Below, piece after piece: positions 17,950-26,223 of a stretch of DNA of 64,000 bases. The notes under the pieces are model-generated. The model searched no databases, had not been told where the DNA came from, and saw only the letters and a list, made by a program, of their open reading frames with translations. Source of the DNA: Gracilimonas sp. (lineage in GTDB: Bacteria > Bacteroidota > Rhodothermia > Balneolales > Balneolaceae); the NCBI RefSeq assembly GCF_040218225.1, contig NZ_JAVJQO010000007.1:62001-126000 (forward strand), in the 5' to 3' direction. The translations under genes were made by a program, and so were the position numbers. Within the stretch, counting starts at the first letter, position 1; every line of letters begins with the position of its first letter.

Positions 17950-19116
17950 ATGTATCCAAATAACATAATTTCTGCCCTTCAGAAATTTAAAACCCCTTAC
18001 TTTTTTTACGACCTTGATGTACTTCGAAATACACTTGAAGAGGTTAAGAAACACGCTATTTCCCGGGGTTATCATGTTCACTTTGCCCTTAAAGCTAATA
18101 ACCAAAGCCGCATATTAAAGGTGATTAAAGAATCTGGATTAGGTGCAGATTGCGTTAGCGGCGGAGAAATTCAGCGTGCTTTAGACTCTGGTTTTTCTGC
18201 GGATGAAATTGCCTTTGCCGGTGTCGGGAAAAGTGATGAAGAAATAGAACTTGGATTAAAGCACGATATATTTTGCTTCAATTGCGAGTCTCCCCAGGAG
18301 CTGGATGTTCTGAATGAGTTAGCCGGCAAAGAAAACAAAAAAGCTCGGGTGGCTCTCCGGCTCAACCCAAATGTGGAAGCTGAGACCCACAAATATATTA
18401 CTACCGGACTAAATGAGAATAAATTTGGGATTAATGAATCGGACCTTGATACCGTATTGGAAAAATTCCCTAACCTAAAGAACCTGGAGTTAATTGGTAT
18501 ACACTTCCACATCGGTTCACAAATAGAGAAATTCACCCCGTTTGAGGAACTGTGTTCCAAAGCCAATGCACTGAATAATTACATCGAAGATAAGGGCTTT
18601 AAGCTGACTGTGATAAATGTGGGCGGCGGATTTGGAATCAACTATGATCACCCCAATAATAATGCAGTACCTGATTTCGAGCGCTTCTTTGGGCTTTTTG
18701 AAGAGAACATCAAGCTTAAAGATCATCAGAGTCTTCACTTTGAGCTTGGGCGATCAATTGTAGGGCAAAGTGGCAGCTTAATCACCCGTGTTCTTTACAC
18801 CAAAGAAGGCAAGGCCAAGAATTTTGCTATTGTTGATGCGGGAATGACTGAACTTATTCGCCCGGCTCTGTATCAAGCGAAGCATCGTATTGATGTACTT
18901 ACCAGTGAGAAACCAGAGAAAAACTATGACGTAGTCGGTCCAATTTGCGAAAGCTCAGATACCTTCCGTAAAGATATTTCTATACCGGAAGTACAGCGTG
19001 GTGATTTAATTGCCATTCGCAGTGCGGGAGCTTATGGGGAAGTGATGCGAAGTGCTTATAATTTACGAGAGGCAAATCCTTCTGTTTTTTCTGATGACAT
19101 CGATGATATAGAATAG
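17950..19116 (+). CDS. lysA: Diaminopimelate decarboxylase
   Basis: Catalyses the last step of lysine synthesis, meso-diaminopimelate to L-lysine, with PLP. 388 residues, slightly short of the usual ~400-420. Fold-type III features are visible: 'HFALKANNQSRIL' near the N-terminus contains the PLP-binding lysine, 'GIHFHIGSQIEKF' (about 184-196), 'VINVGGGFGINYD' (phosphate-binding glycines, about 218-230), 'LHFELGRSIVGQSG' and 'GPICESSDTF' (active-site Cys). It follows the antiporter gene by 8 bp and converges on the flavoprotein gene. Related carboxynorspermidine decarboxylases are less likely given the ELGR and CESSD motifs. Confidence 0.9.
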   Translation: MYPNNIISALQKFKTPYFFYDLDVLRNTLEEVKKHAISRGYHVHFALKANNQSRILKVIKESGLGADCVSGGEIQRALDSGFSADEIAFAGVGKSDEEIELGLKHDIFCFNCESPQELDVLNELAGKENKKARVALRLNPNVEAETHKYITTGLNENKFGINESDLDTVLEKFPNLKNLELIGIHFHIGSQIEKFTPFEELCSKANALNNYIEDKGFKLTVINVGGGFGINYDHPNNNAVPDFERFFGLFEENIKLKDHQSLHFELGRSIVGQSGSLITRVLYTKEGKAKNFAIVDAGMTELIRPALYQAKHRIDVLTSEKPEKNYDVVGPICESSDTFRKDISIPEVQRGDLIAIRSAGAYGEVMRSAYNLREANPSVFSDDIDDIE

Positions 19117-19125
19117 GTGATATTT

Positions 19126-20349
19126 TCAATCCAGCTTTCCGGCTATAAAACCGGTAGTCCACGCAGCCTGAAAGTTAAAACCACCCGTCACGCCGTCGAT
19201 GTCCAGCACTTCACCTGCAAAATACAGACCCGGTGATTTCCGGCTCTCCATGGTTTTTATGTCTACATCCAGCAAACTGATTCCACCACAGGTGACAAAC
19301 TCTTCCTTAAACGTAGTTTTTCCCTGAACCTGATATACATCGTTGGAGAGCAGGTGAACCAGCCGGTTAATATTCTTCTTGCCCATGTTTTGCCAGATCA
19401 TATCATCACCTAGATTCAGTTTATTCAACAGAAATTCCCAAAGCCTGCCCGGCAACTCAAATGGGTTTACGTTAGAGATTTTCTTTTTTGGGTGATCATT
19501 TTCCACTTCCTTCAAAATGCTTCGCACTTCTTGCTCCCCTCTATCTCCGGCCCAGTTTACCAGAATCTTAAACTCATAATCCATCTTATGAAAATCCCGT
19601 GCCCCAAAAGCCGATAATTTCAAAACAGCCGGTCCGCTCATTCCCCAATGAGTGACTAGTAGTGGTCCGCTACTACTGAGATTTGAGCCCATGATTTTTA
19701 TAGCAACCGGTTCAGCAACTACACCCATCAGCTCTTTGATAGGCTCATCAGGCATGTTAAAGGTGAACAAAGAGGGAACCGGTTCTTCAATTTCATGGCC
19801 AAGCTCACGGAGCCAGTCAAACCCTTTTGCGCGGGGACTGCCACCTGTAGCCACAATTACTTTCTCGGCTGATTTACGCCCCCCTCTATGAAACCCTAAC
19901 TCATACCCATCTTCAGTTTTACTAATGCTTTTTATATTGGCTTTGGTTTTTATTCCTATTCCCAGTTTTCTTGTTTCTTCCAGCAGGCAGTTAATGATGG
20001 TTTCAGAATCATCGGTAATAGGAAACATGCGTCCGTCAGATTCGGTCTTGAGCTTTACACCCCTGCTTTCAAACCATTCTACCGTATCTGTTGTGGACCA
20101 AATCCCGAATGCCTTTTTCAGTGGCCGCTCTCCCCGTGGGTAGAACTTCACCAATTCACGGATATCGAAACAATAGTGGGTTACATTACATCGCCCCCCT
20201 CCTGAAATCCGAACTTTTGAAAGCAGCCTATCTGTTTTTTCGTAGATGGTTACCTTTGCATCCGGGTTATGCTTTTTTGCAGAAATAGCACTAAAAAAAC
20301 CGGCTGCACCACCGCCTATAACTGCTACTTGTAGATCTTTTGTACTCAT
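19126..20349 (-). CDS. BaiN/RdsA (HI0933) family FAD-dependent oxidoreductase
   Basis: 407 residues. 'VAVIGGGAAGFFSAISAKK' (residues ~8-26) is the N-terminal dinucleotide-binding motif for FAD. 'VRISGGGRCNVTH' (about 47-59) and 'VIVATGGSPRAKGFDWLREL' are signatures of the HI0933/YhiN group, and 'GGFNFQAAWTTGFIAGK' closes the C-terminal FAD-binding region. The family is predicted to act as flavin reductases or dehydrogenases; the physiological substrate is not settled. It is a single gene, convergent with lysA. TATCTTTA lies only a few bases upstream of the ATG (about 20356-20363 on this strand), which would give a very short leader if it is the promoter. Confidence 0.85.
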   Translation of the reverse strand: MSTKDLQVAVIGGGAAGFFSAISAKKHNPDAKVTIYEKTDRLLSKVRISGGGRCNVTHYCFDIRELVKFYPRGERPLKKAFGIWSTTDTVEWFESRGVKLKTESDGRMFPITDDSETIINCLLEETRKLGIGIKTKANIKSISKTEDGYELGFHRGGRKSAEKVIVATGGSPRAKGFDWLRELGHEIEEPVPSLFTFNMPDEPIKELMGVVAEPVAIKIMGSNLSSSGPLLVTHWGMSGPAVLKLSAFGARDFHKMDYEFKILVNWAGDRGEQEVRSILKEVENDHPKKKISNVNPFELPGRLWEFLLNKLNLGDDMIWQNMGKKNINRLVHLLSNDVYQVQGKTTFKEEFVTCGGISLLDVDIKTMESRKSPGLYFAGEVLDIDGVTGGFNFQAAWTTGFIAGKLD

Positions 20350-20449
20350 ATGATAAAGATACCGTTTCTGTGGAACTTAATTCAGGATTCAGCATGGAAT
20401 AGGCTAAGAATCCTCTTATTTTCCACACTCATTTTTAAGAAGCCTTTTT

Positions 20450-21811
20450 ATGGAGATTAACGTACTTAAGTTTGGCGGCACCTCAATGGCCGATCATCAA
20501 ACCTGGAAACAGGTATTAGAGATCATCAAAAATTATGAATACCCGGTAGTGATTGTCTCTGCTACAGCTAGAACTACCCGCCAGTTAGTAGAAGCCGGAC
20601 AGCTCGCCGCACAGGGTAAATTGAAACAGGCCCATGAAATATCCGAAAGCATTAAAGACCGGCACAACAAAATTGTAGCCGATTTTCTCGAAGAAAATCC
20701 GCATAAAAAAAATAAATTAATCAAAGACAGCTGTGCCCGGAATACGGAAGCTAAAATCAGCAAGCTGAATAAACTACTGACTTACACGGAGCGCCAGGGA
20801 ACTCTTTCTCCCCAAATGAAAGACGCCATTGCCAGTATTGGTGAACAAATTTCTTCCTACTTATTAGCCCAGTGCGGGCTGGCCCTTGACATGATGACTC
20901 AACACATCGAGGCTCGTAAGATCATTAAAACAGATGCAGAATATGGGAAAGCAAACCCAAATATCCTGCAAATTAATCAGCGCTGCGGTTCGCTGGAGAC
21001 GGTTCTCGAAAGCGGATTCACACCCATAATCGGTGGTTTTTACGGGGAATCTCCACAAAAGACCATCACAACCCTTGGCTTTGAAGGATCTGATTATACA
21101 GCCAGCTTGATAGGCGGAGCTGTAAATGCAAAAACCATTGAAATATGGACGGATGTAAGCGGTGTTTACACCAGCGATCCACGGTTTATACCAGAGGCAA
21201 AGCCATTGAAGGAAATGAGTTATTTTGATGCTACTGAAATGGCTTATTTCGGAGCTAAAGTCCTTCACCCTTCCACCCTTAAACCTGCACAAGAGCGAAA
21301 TATCCCCGTTTTTGTGAAGAATATGTTTAAGCCCGAAGAACCCGGAACCAAAATCATCCGGGAATCAACTCATGATCTGGATGTACTGGCTATGTCGTTT
21401 AAACAAAACATGGCTACACTTACCATCAGTGCATACGAAACGGTAATGGGATACTCATTTTTAACTAAAGTATTTACGGTTCTGGAAAGACACCGGCTTG
21501 CTGTTGACGCAGTGAATACAACCGAAGCTTCCGTAACAATAGCGCTCTCTGATTCCGAACTGCTGGATCAGCTCTCCAAGGAGTTCATTGAAGTCGGAAG
21601 TGTAACCCTTGAAAGAGATAAAGGCTTACTTACTTTGATTGGATGTTCGGTGAATTCGGCTAAAAAACTTACTAATCAGATATTTGAAACTCTGGACAAT
21701 ATCCCTCTTGACCTCATTTCGTTTAGTAAGGAAAAACGTATTCTAAACCTCGTGATTAAAAATGAACAGCTCATCGAAACGGCTCAGCGAATTCATAAAA
21801 AACTATTTTAG
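20450..21811 (+). CDS. lysC: Aspartate kinase
   Basis: Phosphorylates L-aspartate, the first step toward lysine, threonine and methionine. 453 residues. 'VLKFGGTSMADHQTW' at the N-terminus is the amino-acid-kinase KFGGTS motif, 'GFEGSDYTASLIGGAV' (about 210-225) the phosphate/aspartate-binding region, and 'TDVSGVYTSDPRFIPEA' (about 233-250) the classic aspartokinase signature. Residues from about 310 form two ACT domains ('MATLTISAYETVMGYSFLTK', 'LLTLIGCSVNSAKKL') for feedback by end products. It is monofunctional, with no homoserine dehydrogenase fused. With lysA 1.3 kb away, parts of the lysine pathway are loosely grouped. It ends 4 bp inside the converging CNNM gene. Confidence 0.93.
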   Translation: MEINVLKFGGTSMADHQTWKQVLEIIKNYEYPVVIVSATARTTRQLVEAGQLAAQGKLKQAHEISESIKDRHNKIVADFLEENPHKKNKLIKDSCARNTEAKISKLNKLLTYTERQGTLSPQMKDAIASIGEQISSYLLAQCGLALDMMTQHIEARKIIKTDAEYGKANPNILQINQRCGSLETVLESGFTPIIGGFYGESPQKTITTLGFEGSDYTASLIGGAVNAKTIEIWTDVSGVYTSDPRFIPEAKPLKEMSYFDATEMAYFGAKVLHPSTLKPAQERNIPVFVKNMFKPEEPGTKIIRESTHDLDVLAMSFKQNMATLTISAYETVMGYSFLTKVFTVLERHRLAVDAVNTTEASVTIALSDSELLDQLSKEFIEVGSVTLERDKGLLTLIGCSVNSAKKLTNQIFETLDNIPLDLISFSKEKRILNLVIKNEQLIETAQRIHKKLF

Positions 21812-22884
21812 GCTTGTTCGTTTTCTTTTTTAAGCTTTTCAGGCAGAACAATACCAAGGCGTTTGGCACGCTCTCTCCACTTCTGGCGTGCCAGTTTTTG
21901 CATGTCTTCGATGGCGTCAATTTCGTCAACGATTTCCATACCAAGCAGTGTTTCAACCACATCTTCCATAGTTACAACACCTGAGAGCCCCCCATATTCA
22001 TCAACCACTACCGCAATATGTTCCTGCTTTTCAAGAAGCCGTTCGAATAGAGTTTTAAGAGAAATGGTTTCAGGAACAATTAATACCTCCCGCTTTATTT
22101 CCTTCAGCTTTTTATCGCCATTGTCTTCTGAAAGGTTATAGTACAAGTCATTTTTGAGTACATATCCTGTTATATCTTCATCTCCTTCTCCAAAAACCGG
22201 CATCCGGGAAACACGTAACTCATCTTTATTCTCTAATATTTCATTGATGGTTTGGTCTTCCTGAAACTTCACAACTACAATTCTTGGTGTCATTATATCT
22301 TTGACCCGAAGCGAACGAAATCGTATCAGGTTCTTAAAGATGTTTGACTCTCCTTCTTCAAACACACCTTCCTCAAACCCAAGTTCGGCCATCGCACTAA
22401 ACTCTTCCCGGCTTACCGTTGGTTGTTTTTCTTCACTTGAAAGTATTTTAGTGATCACCTGAGACAGCAAAACCAACGGATAGGTCAGGTAGATAAGAAT
22501 ATTAGTGGTCCGGGCGGCAAAACCTGATAATGACTTCCAATAGGTTGCACCCAGTGTTTTTGGGATAATTTCAGAAAAAACTAAAATGAGCAACGTGAGA
22601 ACGGCTGACGTTATACTCACATATGTATTACCAAATACTACCTGAGCCTGCGCACCCACTCCTGCTGCTCCAACGGTATGTGCGATGGTATTCAGGCTTA
22701 GAATTGCTGAAAGCGGGCGGTCAATATCTTGCTTTAAATCCCGAAGTATCTTTCCGCTTTTAGATCCCTGCCTCTCTAGTACCGCAACAAATGAAGGGGT
22801 AATAGAAAGGAGTACGGCTTCCAAAATAGAGCACAGAAAAGATACGCCTATAGCGAGTAATAAATAAAAAACTAGTAATCCCAT
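21808..22884 (-). CDS. CNNM/DUF21 membrane protein with CBS pair
   Basis: 358 residues. The first ~150 form a CNNM (DUF21) transmembrane domain ('LLAIGVSFLCSILEAVLLS', 'LSLNTIAHTVGAAGVGA', 'LLILVFSEIIPKTLGATYW'), followed by 'FSAMAELGFEEGVFEE' and a tandem CBS module starting at 'VKDIMTPRIVVVKFQED' (about 193). The second CBS contains 'HIAVVVDEYGGLSGVVTMED' (about 290). CNNM/CorC proteins are implicated in Mg2+ (or Co2+) efflux and bind adenine nucleotides in the CBS pair. The C-terminal CorC_HlyC domain is absent; instead a charged tail ends the protein. It overlaps lysC by 4 bp in convergent orientation. Confidence 0.87.
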   Translation of the reverse strand: MGLLVFYLLLAIGVSFLCSILEAVLLSITPSFVAVLERQGSKSGKILRDLKQDIDRPLSAILSLNTIAHTVGAAGVGAQAQVVFGNTYVSITSAVLTLLILVFSEIIPKTLGATYWKSLSGFAARTTNILIYLTYPLVLLSQVITKILSSEEKQPTVSREEFSAMAELGFEEGVFEEGESNIFKNLIRFRSLRVKDIMTPRIVVVKFQEDQTINEILENKDELRVSRMPVFGEGDEDITGYVLKNDLYYNLSEDNGDKKLKEIKREVLIVPETISLKTLFERLLEKQEHIAVVVDEYGGLSGVVTMEDVVETLLGMEIVDEIDAIEDMQKLARQKWRERAKRLGIVLPEKLKKENEQA

Positions 22885-22933
22885 ATCTCAAGATATAATA
22901 AAAATCGGGCTTTGTTTCAGAAGTGATACAGGT

Positions 22934-23950
22934 TTAGTATTCCTGCTTGCAATTTTCTCTTAACATGGTGAGTACATGCTGAAAGTCTTTAGGTAACTCC
23001 GAATCAAACCGAACCATTTCACCAGTTACAGGATGTTCAAAACCTAACGTTTTTGCGTGAAGTGCCTGCCGGTCCAATCCAGTTATTAAATTATGAAACA
23101 TGGATTTTCTTGAGCCGGTGTTGGGGCCATAACGAACCGAAGTTCCGCCATAGGTCGGGTCTCCAAATACATGATGACCTTTATGTGCAAAATGAACCCT
23201 GATTTGGTGGGTGCGCCCTGTTTCGAGCTTTACTTCAACAAGGCTCAGATAGTCAAAATATTCGAGTACTTTATAGTGGGTTACTGCTGATTTACCTTGT
23301 CCATCAGGTTTAACCGTCATTAGTTTTCGGTCTCTTTTGGAACGCCCTATGTCTCCTTCTATCGTACCCTCCTCTTCCGGTGTTCCCCAGACAATGGCCC
23401 AATAGGTTCGTTCCACATCCTTCTCCTGAAATAAGCCGCTGAGTTTGGCTAGTGTTTCGTCGTTCTTTGCAACAACTAGTAATCCGCTGGTATCTTTATC
23501 CAATCGGTGAACGATACCCGGACGAAGGTTTTCGTCTTCTTCATCACCGGCCAGTTCATCCACGTGATACATCAATCCATTAACCATGGTACCCGACCAA
23601 TTTCCATAGGCTGGATGCACAACCATTCCTGCTTCTTTGTTGACGATAATGATGTCATCATCTTCATAAATGATATTAAGATCCAGCTTCTCAGGCTTTG
23701 CTTCCGGTGGTGGTGGTTTAGGCAACTCAATAAAAATCTCATCACCAGGCTGCATAATATAGGAGGGTTTTTCCTTGCTTCCGTTCACTTCCACATATCC
23801 ATCCTTGATGGCTTCCTGCACTTTCGTGCGGGATGCATTTTCCACAAAAGATGTGATGTATTTGTCCAACCGGATATCGGTATGTTGCCCATCCGGAACG
23901 GTGTGTTCATATATTGTACTCTGTCGGTCTTTGCCTGCTTTCTTTTCCAT
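22934..23950 (-). CDS. RluD-family 23S rRNA pseudouridine synthase
   Basis: 338 residues. An N-terminal S4 RNA-binding domain ('RLDKYITSFVENASRTKVQE', then 'GYVEVNG') is followed by the RluA/RluD catalytic domain with 'IVHRLDKDTSGLLVVAKND' (about 148-166), where the aspartate after RL is the catalytic nucleophile. 'LETGRTHQIRVHFAHKGHHV' (about 243-262) is motif III. Such enzymes isomerise uridines in 23S rRNA, RluD at positions 1911/1915/1917; the exact site cannot be proven from sequence alone. It lies 49 bp upstream of the CNNM gene on the same strand. The four-helix-bundle cassette sits directly upstream of its start. Confidence 0.88.
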   Translation of the reverse strand: MEKKAGKDRQSTIYEHTVPDGQHTDIRLDKYITSFVENASRTKVQEAIKDGYVEVNGSKEKPSYIMQPGDEIFIELPKPPPPEAKPEKLDLNIIYEDDDIIIVNKEAGMVVHPAYGNWSGTMVNGLMYHVDELAGDEEDENLRPGIVHRLDKDTSGLLVVAKNDETLAKLSGLFQEKDVERTYWAIVWGTPEEEGTIEGDIGRSKRDRKLMTVKPDGQGKSAVTHYKVLEYFDYLSLVEVKLETGRTHQIRVHFAHKGHHVFGDPTYGGTSVRYGPNTGSRKSMFHNLITGLDRQALHAKTLGFEHPVTGEMVRFDSELPKDFQHVLTMLRENCKQEY

Positions 23951-24001
23951 AACTTAAAGGTACGGAGAATCAGCCTTTGTTTTAACCCCCGTCAGCTTTT
24001 T

Positions 24002-24036
24002 TGTAAGGAATTGGTTTTTACCTGCTCTTACTTAGT
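24002..24036. repeat. 35-nt repeated element, copy 1
   Basis: TGTAAGGAATTG-N10-GCTCTTACTTAGT. The same two blocks with the same 10-nt spacing occur at 41072-41106 (29 of 35 positions identical). GTAAG and CTTAC are complementary, so both copies can fold into a stem with a variable loop. Here the element directly abuts the inverted repeat of the four-helix-bundle cassette. Confidence 0.6.
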
Positions 24037-24054
24037 AATTCAAAATGAAAAATT
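24037..24054 (+). repeat. Left 18-bp inverted repeat of the four-helix-bundle cassette
   Basis: AATTCAAAATGAAAAATT is the exact reverse complement of 24426-24443. Together the two arms bracket the four-helix-bundle gene. Additional AT-rich 'TTTAAAATT' sequence lies just inside this arm and just outside the other. Confidence 0.8.
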
Positions 24055-24067
24055 TAAAATTAAGAAT

Positions 24068-24427
24068 ATGAGTACCGTAAAAGAGAATGTAATTCAGACT
24101 AAGAGCTTTCAGTTCTCATTAAAAATTATCGAGTTATTCCGGAAATTACAGGCTGAACGAGAGTATATTATATCTAAACAATTAATCAGATCCGGAACCA
24201 GTATTGGAGCTAATGTAGAAGAAGCTATTGCCGGGCAGTCAAAAAAGGATTTTTTATCAAAATTATCTATTTCTTTAAAAGAAGCTCGCGAAACTCATTA
24301 TTGGCTAAGGTTATTAAGAGAAAGTGAACTAACTAATCTTAATGTCGATGCTTATCTTGATGCCTCTTTTGAATTAATCAGTATCTTGTCCGCAATCGTC
24401 AAAACGATGAGACAAAAGCTTCAATAA
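24068..24427 (+). CDS. Four-helix bundle protein (S23/IVP family)
   Basis: 119 residues from the ATG at 24068. An upstream open extension reaching back to about 23507 lies antisense to the pseudouridine-synthase gene and is rejected. The sequence is all-helical, with 'LIRSGTSIGANVEEAIAGQ' (about 42-60) and 'FLSKLSISLKEARETHYWLR' (about 65-84). These are hallmarks of the four-helix-bundle family first found as 23S rRNA intervening-sequence proteins and common as solitary genes in Bacteroidota. Molecular function is unsettled; members form pentamers and may bind nucleic acid. The gene is tightly framed by an exact 18-bp inverted repeat, which suggests a cassette inserted between the pseudouridine-synthase and recN genes rather than an operon partner. 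Confidence 0.88.
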   Translation: MSTVKENVIQTKSFQFSLKIIELFRKLQAEREYIISKQLIRSGTSIGANVEEAIAGQSKKDFLSKLSISLKEARETHYWLRLLRESELTNLNVDAYLDASFELISILSAIVKTMRQKLQ

Positions 24428-24443
24428 TTTTTCATTTTGAATT
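24426..24443 (-). repeat. Right 18-bp inverted repeat of the four-helix-bundle cassette
   Basis: AATTTTTCATTTTGAATT, the exact inverse of 24037-24054, overlaps the last two bases of the stop codon. AT-rich 'TTAAATTTTGAATT' continues to 24457, five bases before the recN start, so the element forms the recN leader. Confidence 0.8.
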
Positions 24444-24461
24444 TTAAATTTTGAATTCCAT

Positions 24462-26168
24462 ATGATTAAATCACTATACATAAAAGATTTTGCTCTTATC
24501 GATGAACTAGAAGTCGATTTCGAGGAGGGGCTTAATATTTTGACCGGACAAACAGGTGCCGGGAAGTCGATTATCATTGGGGCGCTGAATATGATTTTGG
24601 GTGAACGCGCTGACACTGATGTTATTCGGCAGGGTAAAGACAAAGCCATTTCTGAGGCCACCATTCGTGTTGGAGCTGATACGGACTTAAAGCAATTGCT
24701 TGAAGAAAATGAAGTAGAGTTCAGTGAATACTTAATCCTCAGGCGAGAAATTCGTGACACCGGAAGCCGTGCTTTTATCAATGATACTCCCGTCAATATC
24801 AGCGTTTTAAAAGCAGCCGGAGATTTGCTGGTCGATTTGCACGGACAGCATGATCATCAGCTCCTGCTGAAAGAAGAAAATCATCTGGGCGTAATTGATG
24901 GGTTTGGGGAAGTAGAACCTATTTTGGTGGAATATAAAACTGAACATCGCAAGATGACTGAGCTTCAGAAAGAGTTACGCGCACTACAAAAGAGAGAGAA
25001 CGAACTTCAGGAAAAGACAGAACTCTACCGCTTTCAGATACAGGAACTGGAAGAAGCCCGGCTTGGTGAAATTGATCTGGAACAGCTGGAATCGGAGATG
25101 AATCTCCTTGACAATGCGGAAGTGCTTGATCAAAAAGCTGCCGCTATTTCCGAGATGGCTGATTCGGATGATGGTAATATAATTCAGCTTTTGAACTTTT
25201 TGAAGCTAAACCTGGAAGACCTTGCACGTATTGAACCAGAATTCGAAAATTATCTTAAGGAAATTAACGCCGCAAGGGTAAGCGTGAATGAAGCCATTGC
25301 TTTCGCTGAGCGATATCGCAACAGCATTGAATTCAACCCAAAACGGCTGGAAGAACTTCGCCAGCGGCAATCGGAACTCAACCGGCTTCAGAAAAAATAC
25401 CAGCGGGATTTACCTGAACTCATTAGCTACCTGCATGAAATTCAGCGTGAGCTTTCCATAGCTGATAACTTTGATCTGGAAATTGAAAAACTTGAAAATC
25501 AAATTCAGATGCAGGCTAAAAACCTTAAGGAAAAAGCCATTTTGCTTCATGAAACCAGACTCAAAATTGGAGAGCAACTTGCTGTTCAAATTCAGCAGGA
25601 ACTTGCTAAAGTGGGAATACCCCATTCAAAATTAGATGTTCGCGTTGACTGGCTGTTATCTGACAAGGGATGGATTGAGGTAGAAGGTAAACAAATCGAT
25701 TGTACCGAAACCGGTTGTGATGATGTTCGGATGTTTATCTCTACCAATAAAGGGGAGGAACCAAAGCCATTAGCCAAGATTGCTTCAGGTGGAGAAATCA
25801 GTCGGGTTATGCTGGCTTTGAAATCCATTCTGGCTAAAGAACAAAGCCTGCCGGTTATGATTTTTGACGAAATTGACACGGGAATTAGTGGAGAGATATC
25901 AGAAAAAGTAGGAACATCAATGCGCAAGCTTTCTGAACATTGCCAGATCATTGCCATTACCCATCAGCCACAGATAGCAAGTCAGGCTCACAAACACTAC
26001 AAAGTTGCAAAAGCGGAAGACGGGGAGCGGACGGTAACGAAAATCATTCCGCTTACCGACGAAGAGCATATCCACGAAATAGCCAGCCTGATGAGCGGCT
26101 CACAGATTTCAGAATCGGCCCTTAACAGCGCGAGAGAGCTCATCGAAAAGAATACGTTCAGAAATTAG
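24462..26168 (+). CDS. recN: DNA repair protein RecN
   Basis: SMC-like ATPase acting in double-strand-break repair. 568 residues, near the usual ~550-560. The Walker A motif 'LTGQTGAGKSIIIGALNM' is at about residues 27-44. Long coiled-coil arms run from about 150 to 360 (heptad-rich Glu/Leu/Lys sequence such as 'ELQKELRALQKRENELQEKT'). The ABC signature 'KIASGGEISRVMLALKSIL' and Walker B 'PVMIFDEIDTGISGEIS' are at about 440-475, then 'AITHQPQIASQAH' (H-loop). The AT-rich repeat of the preceding cassette ends 5 bp upstream of the ATG, leaving little room for a separate promoter. Confidence 0.95.
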   Translation: MIKSLYIKDFALIDELEVDFEEGLNILTGQTGAGKSIIIGALNMILGERADTDVIRQGKDKAISEATIRVGADTDLKQLLEENEVEFSEYLILRREIRDTGSRAFINDTPVNISVLKAAGDLLVDLHGQHDHQLLLKEENHLGVIDGFGEVEPILVEYKTEHRKMTELQKELRALQKRENELQEKTELYRFQIQELEEARLGEIDLEQLESEMNLLDNAEVLDQKAAAISEMADSDDGNIIQLLNFLKLNLEDLARIEPEFENYLKEINAARVSVNEAIAFAERYRNSIEFNPKRLEELRQRQSELNRLQKKYQRDLPELISYLHEIQRELSIADNFDLEIEKLENQIQMQAKNLKEKAILLHETRLKIGEQLAVQIQQELAKVGIPHSKLDVRVDWLLSDKGWIEVEGKQIDCTETGCDDVRMFISTNKGEEPKPLAKIASGGEISRVMLALKSILAKEQSLPVMIFDEIDTGISGEISEKVGTSMRKLSEHCQIIAITHQPQIASQAHKHYKVAKAEDGERTVTKIIPLTDEEHIHEIASLMSGSQISESALNSARELIEKNTFRN

Positions 26169-26196
26169 GTGTTAGTCCATACCATATTCTAACACC
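26168..26196. terminator. Hairpin after recN
   Basis: GGTGTTAG / CTAACACC, an 8-bp perfect inverted repeat with a 13-nt loop, begins at the recN stop codon and lies between convergent genes. No T-tract follows on either strand, so Rho-independent function is uncertain. Confidence 0.4.
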
Positions 26197-26223
26197 TCAA
26201 ACCTGACACTTTTCGACTAAAAC

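Noticed and set aside
23507-24067. Upstream extension of the four-helix-bundle gene
   Set aside because: It is antisense to the RluD-family gene and lacks any family similarity; the family N-terminus and an ATG are at 24068.
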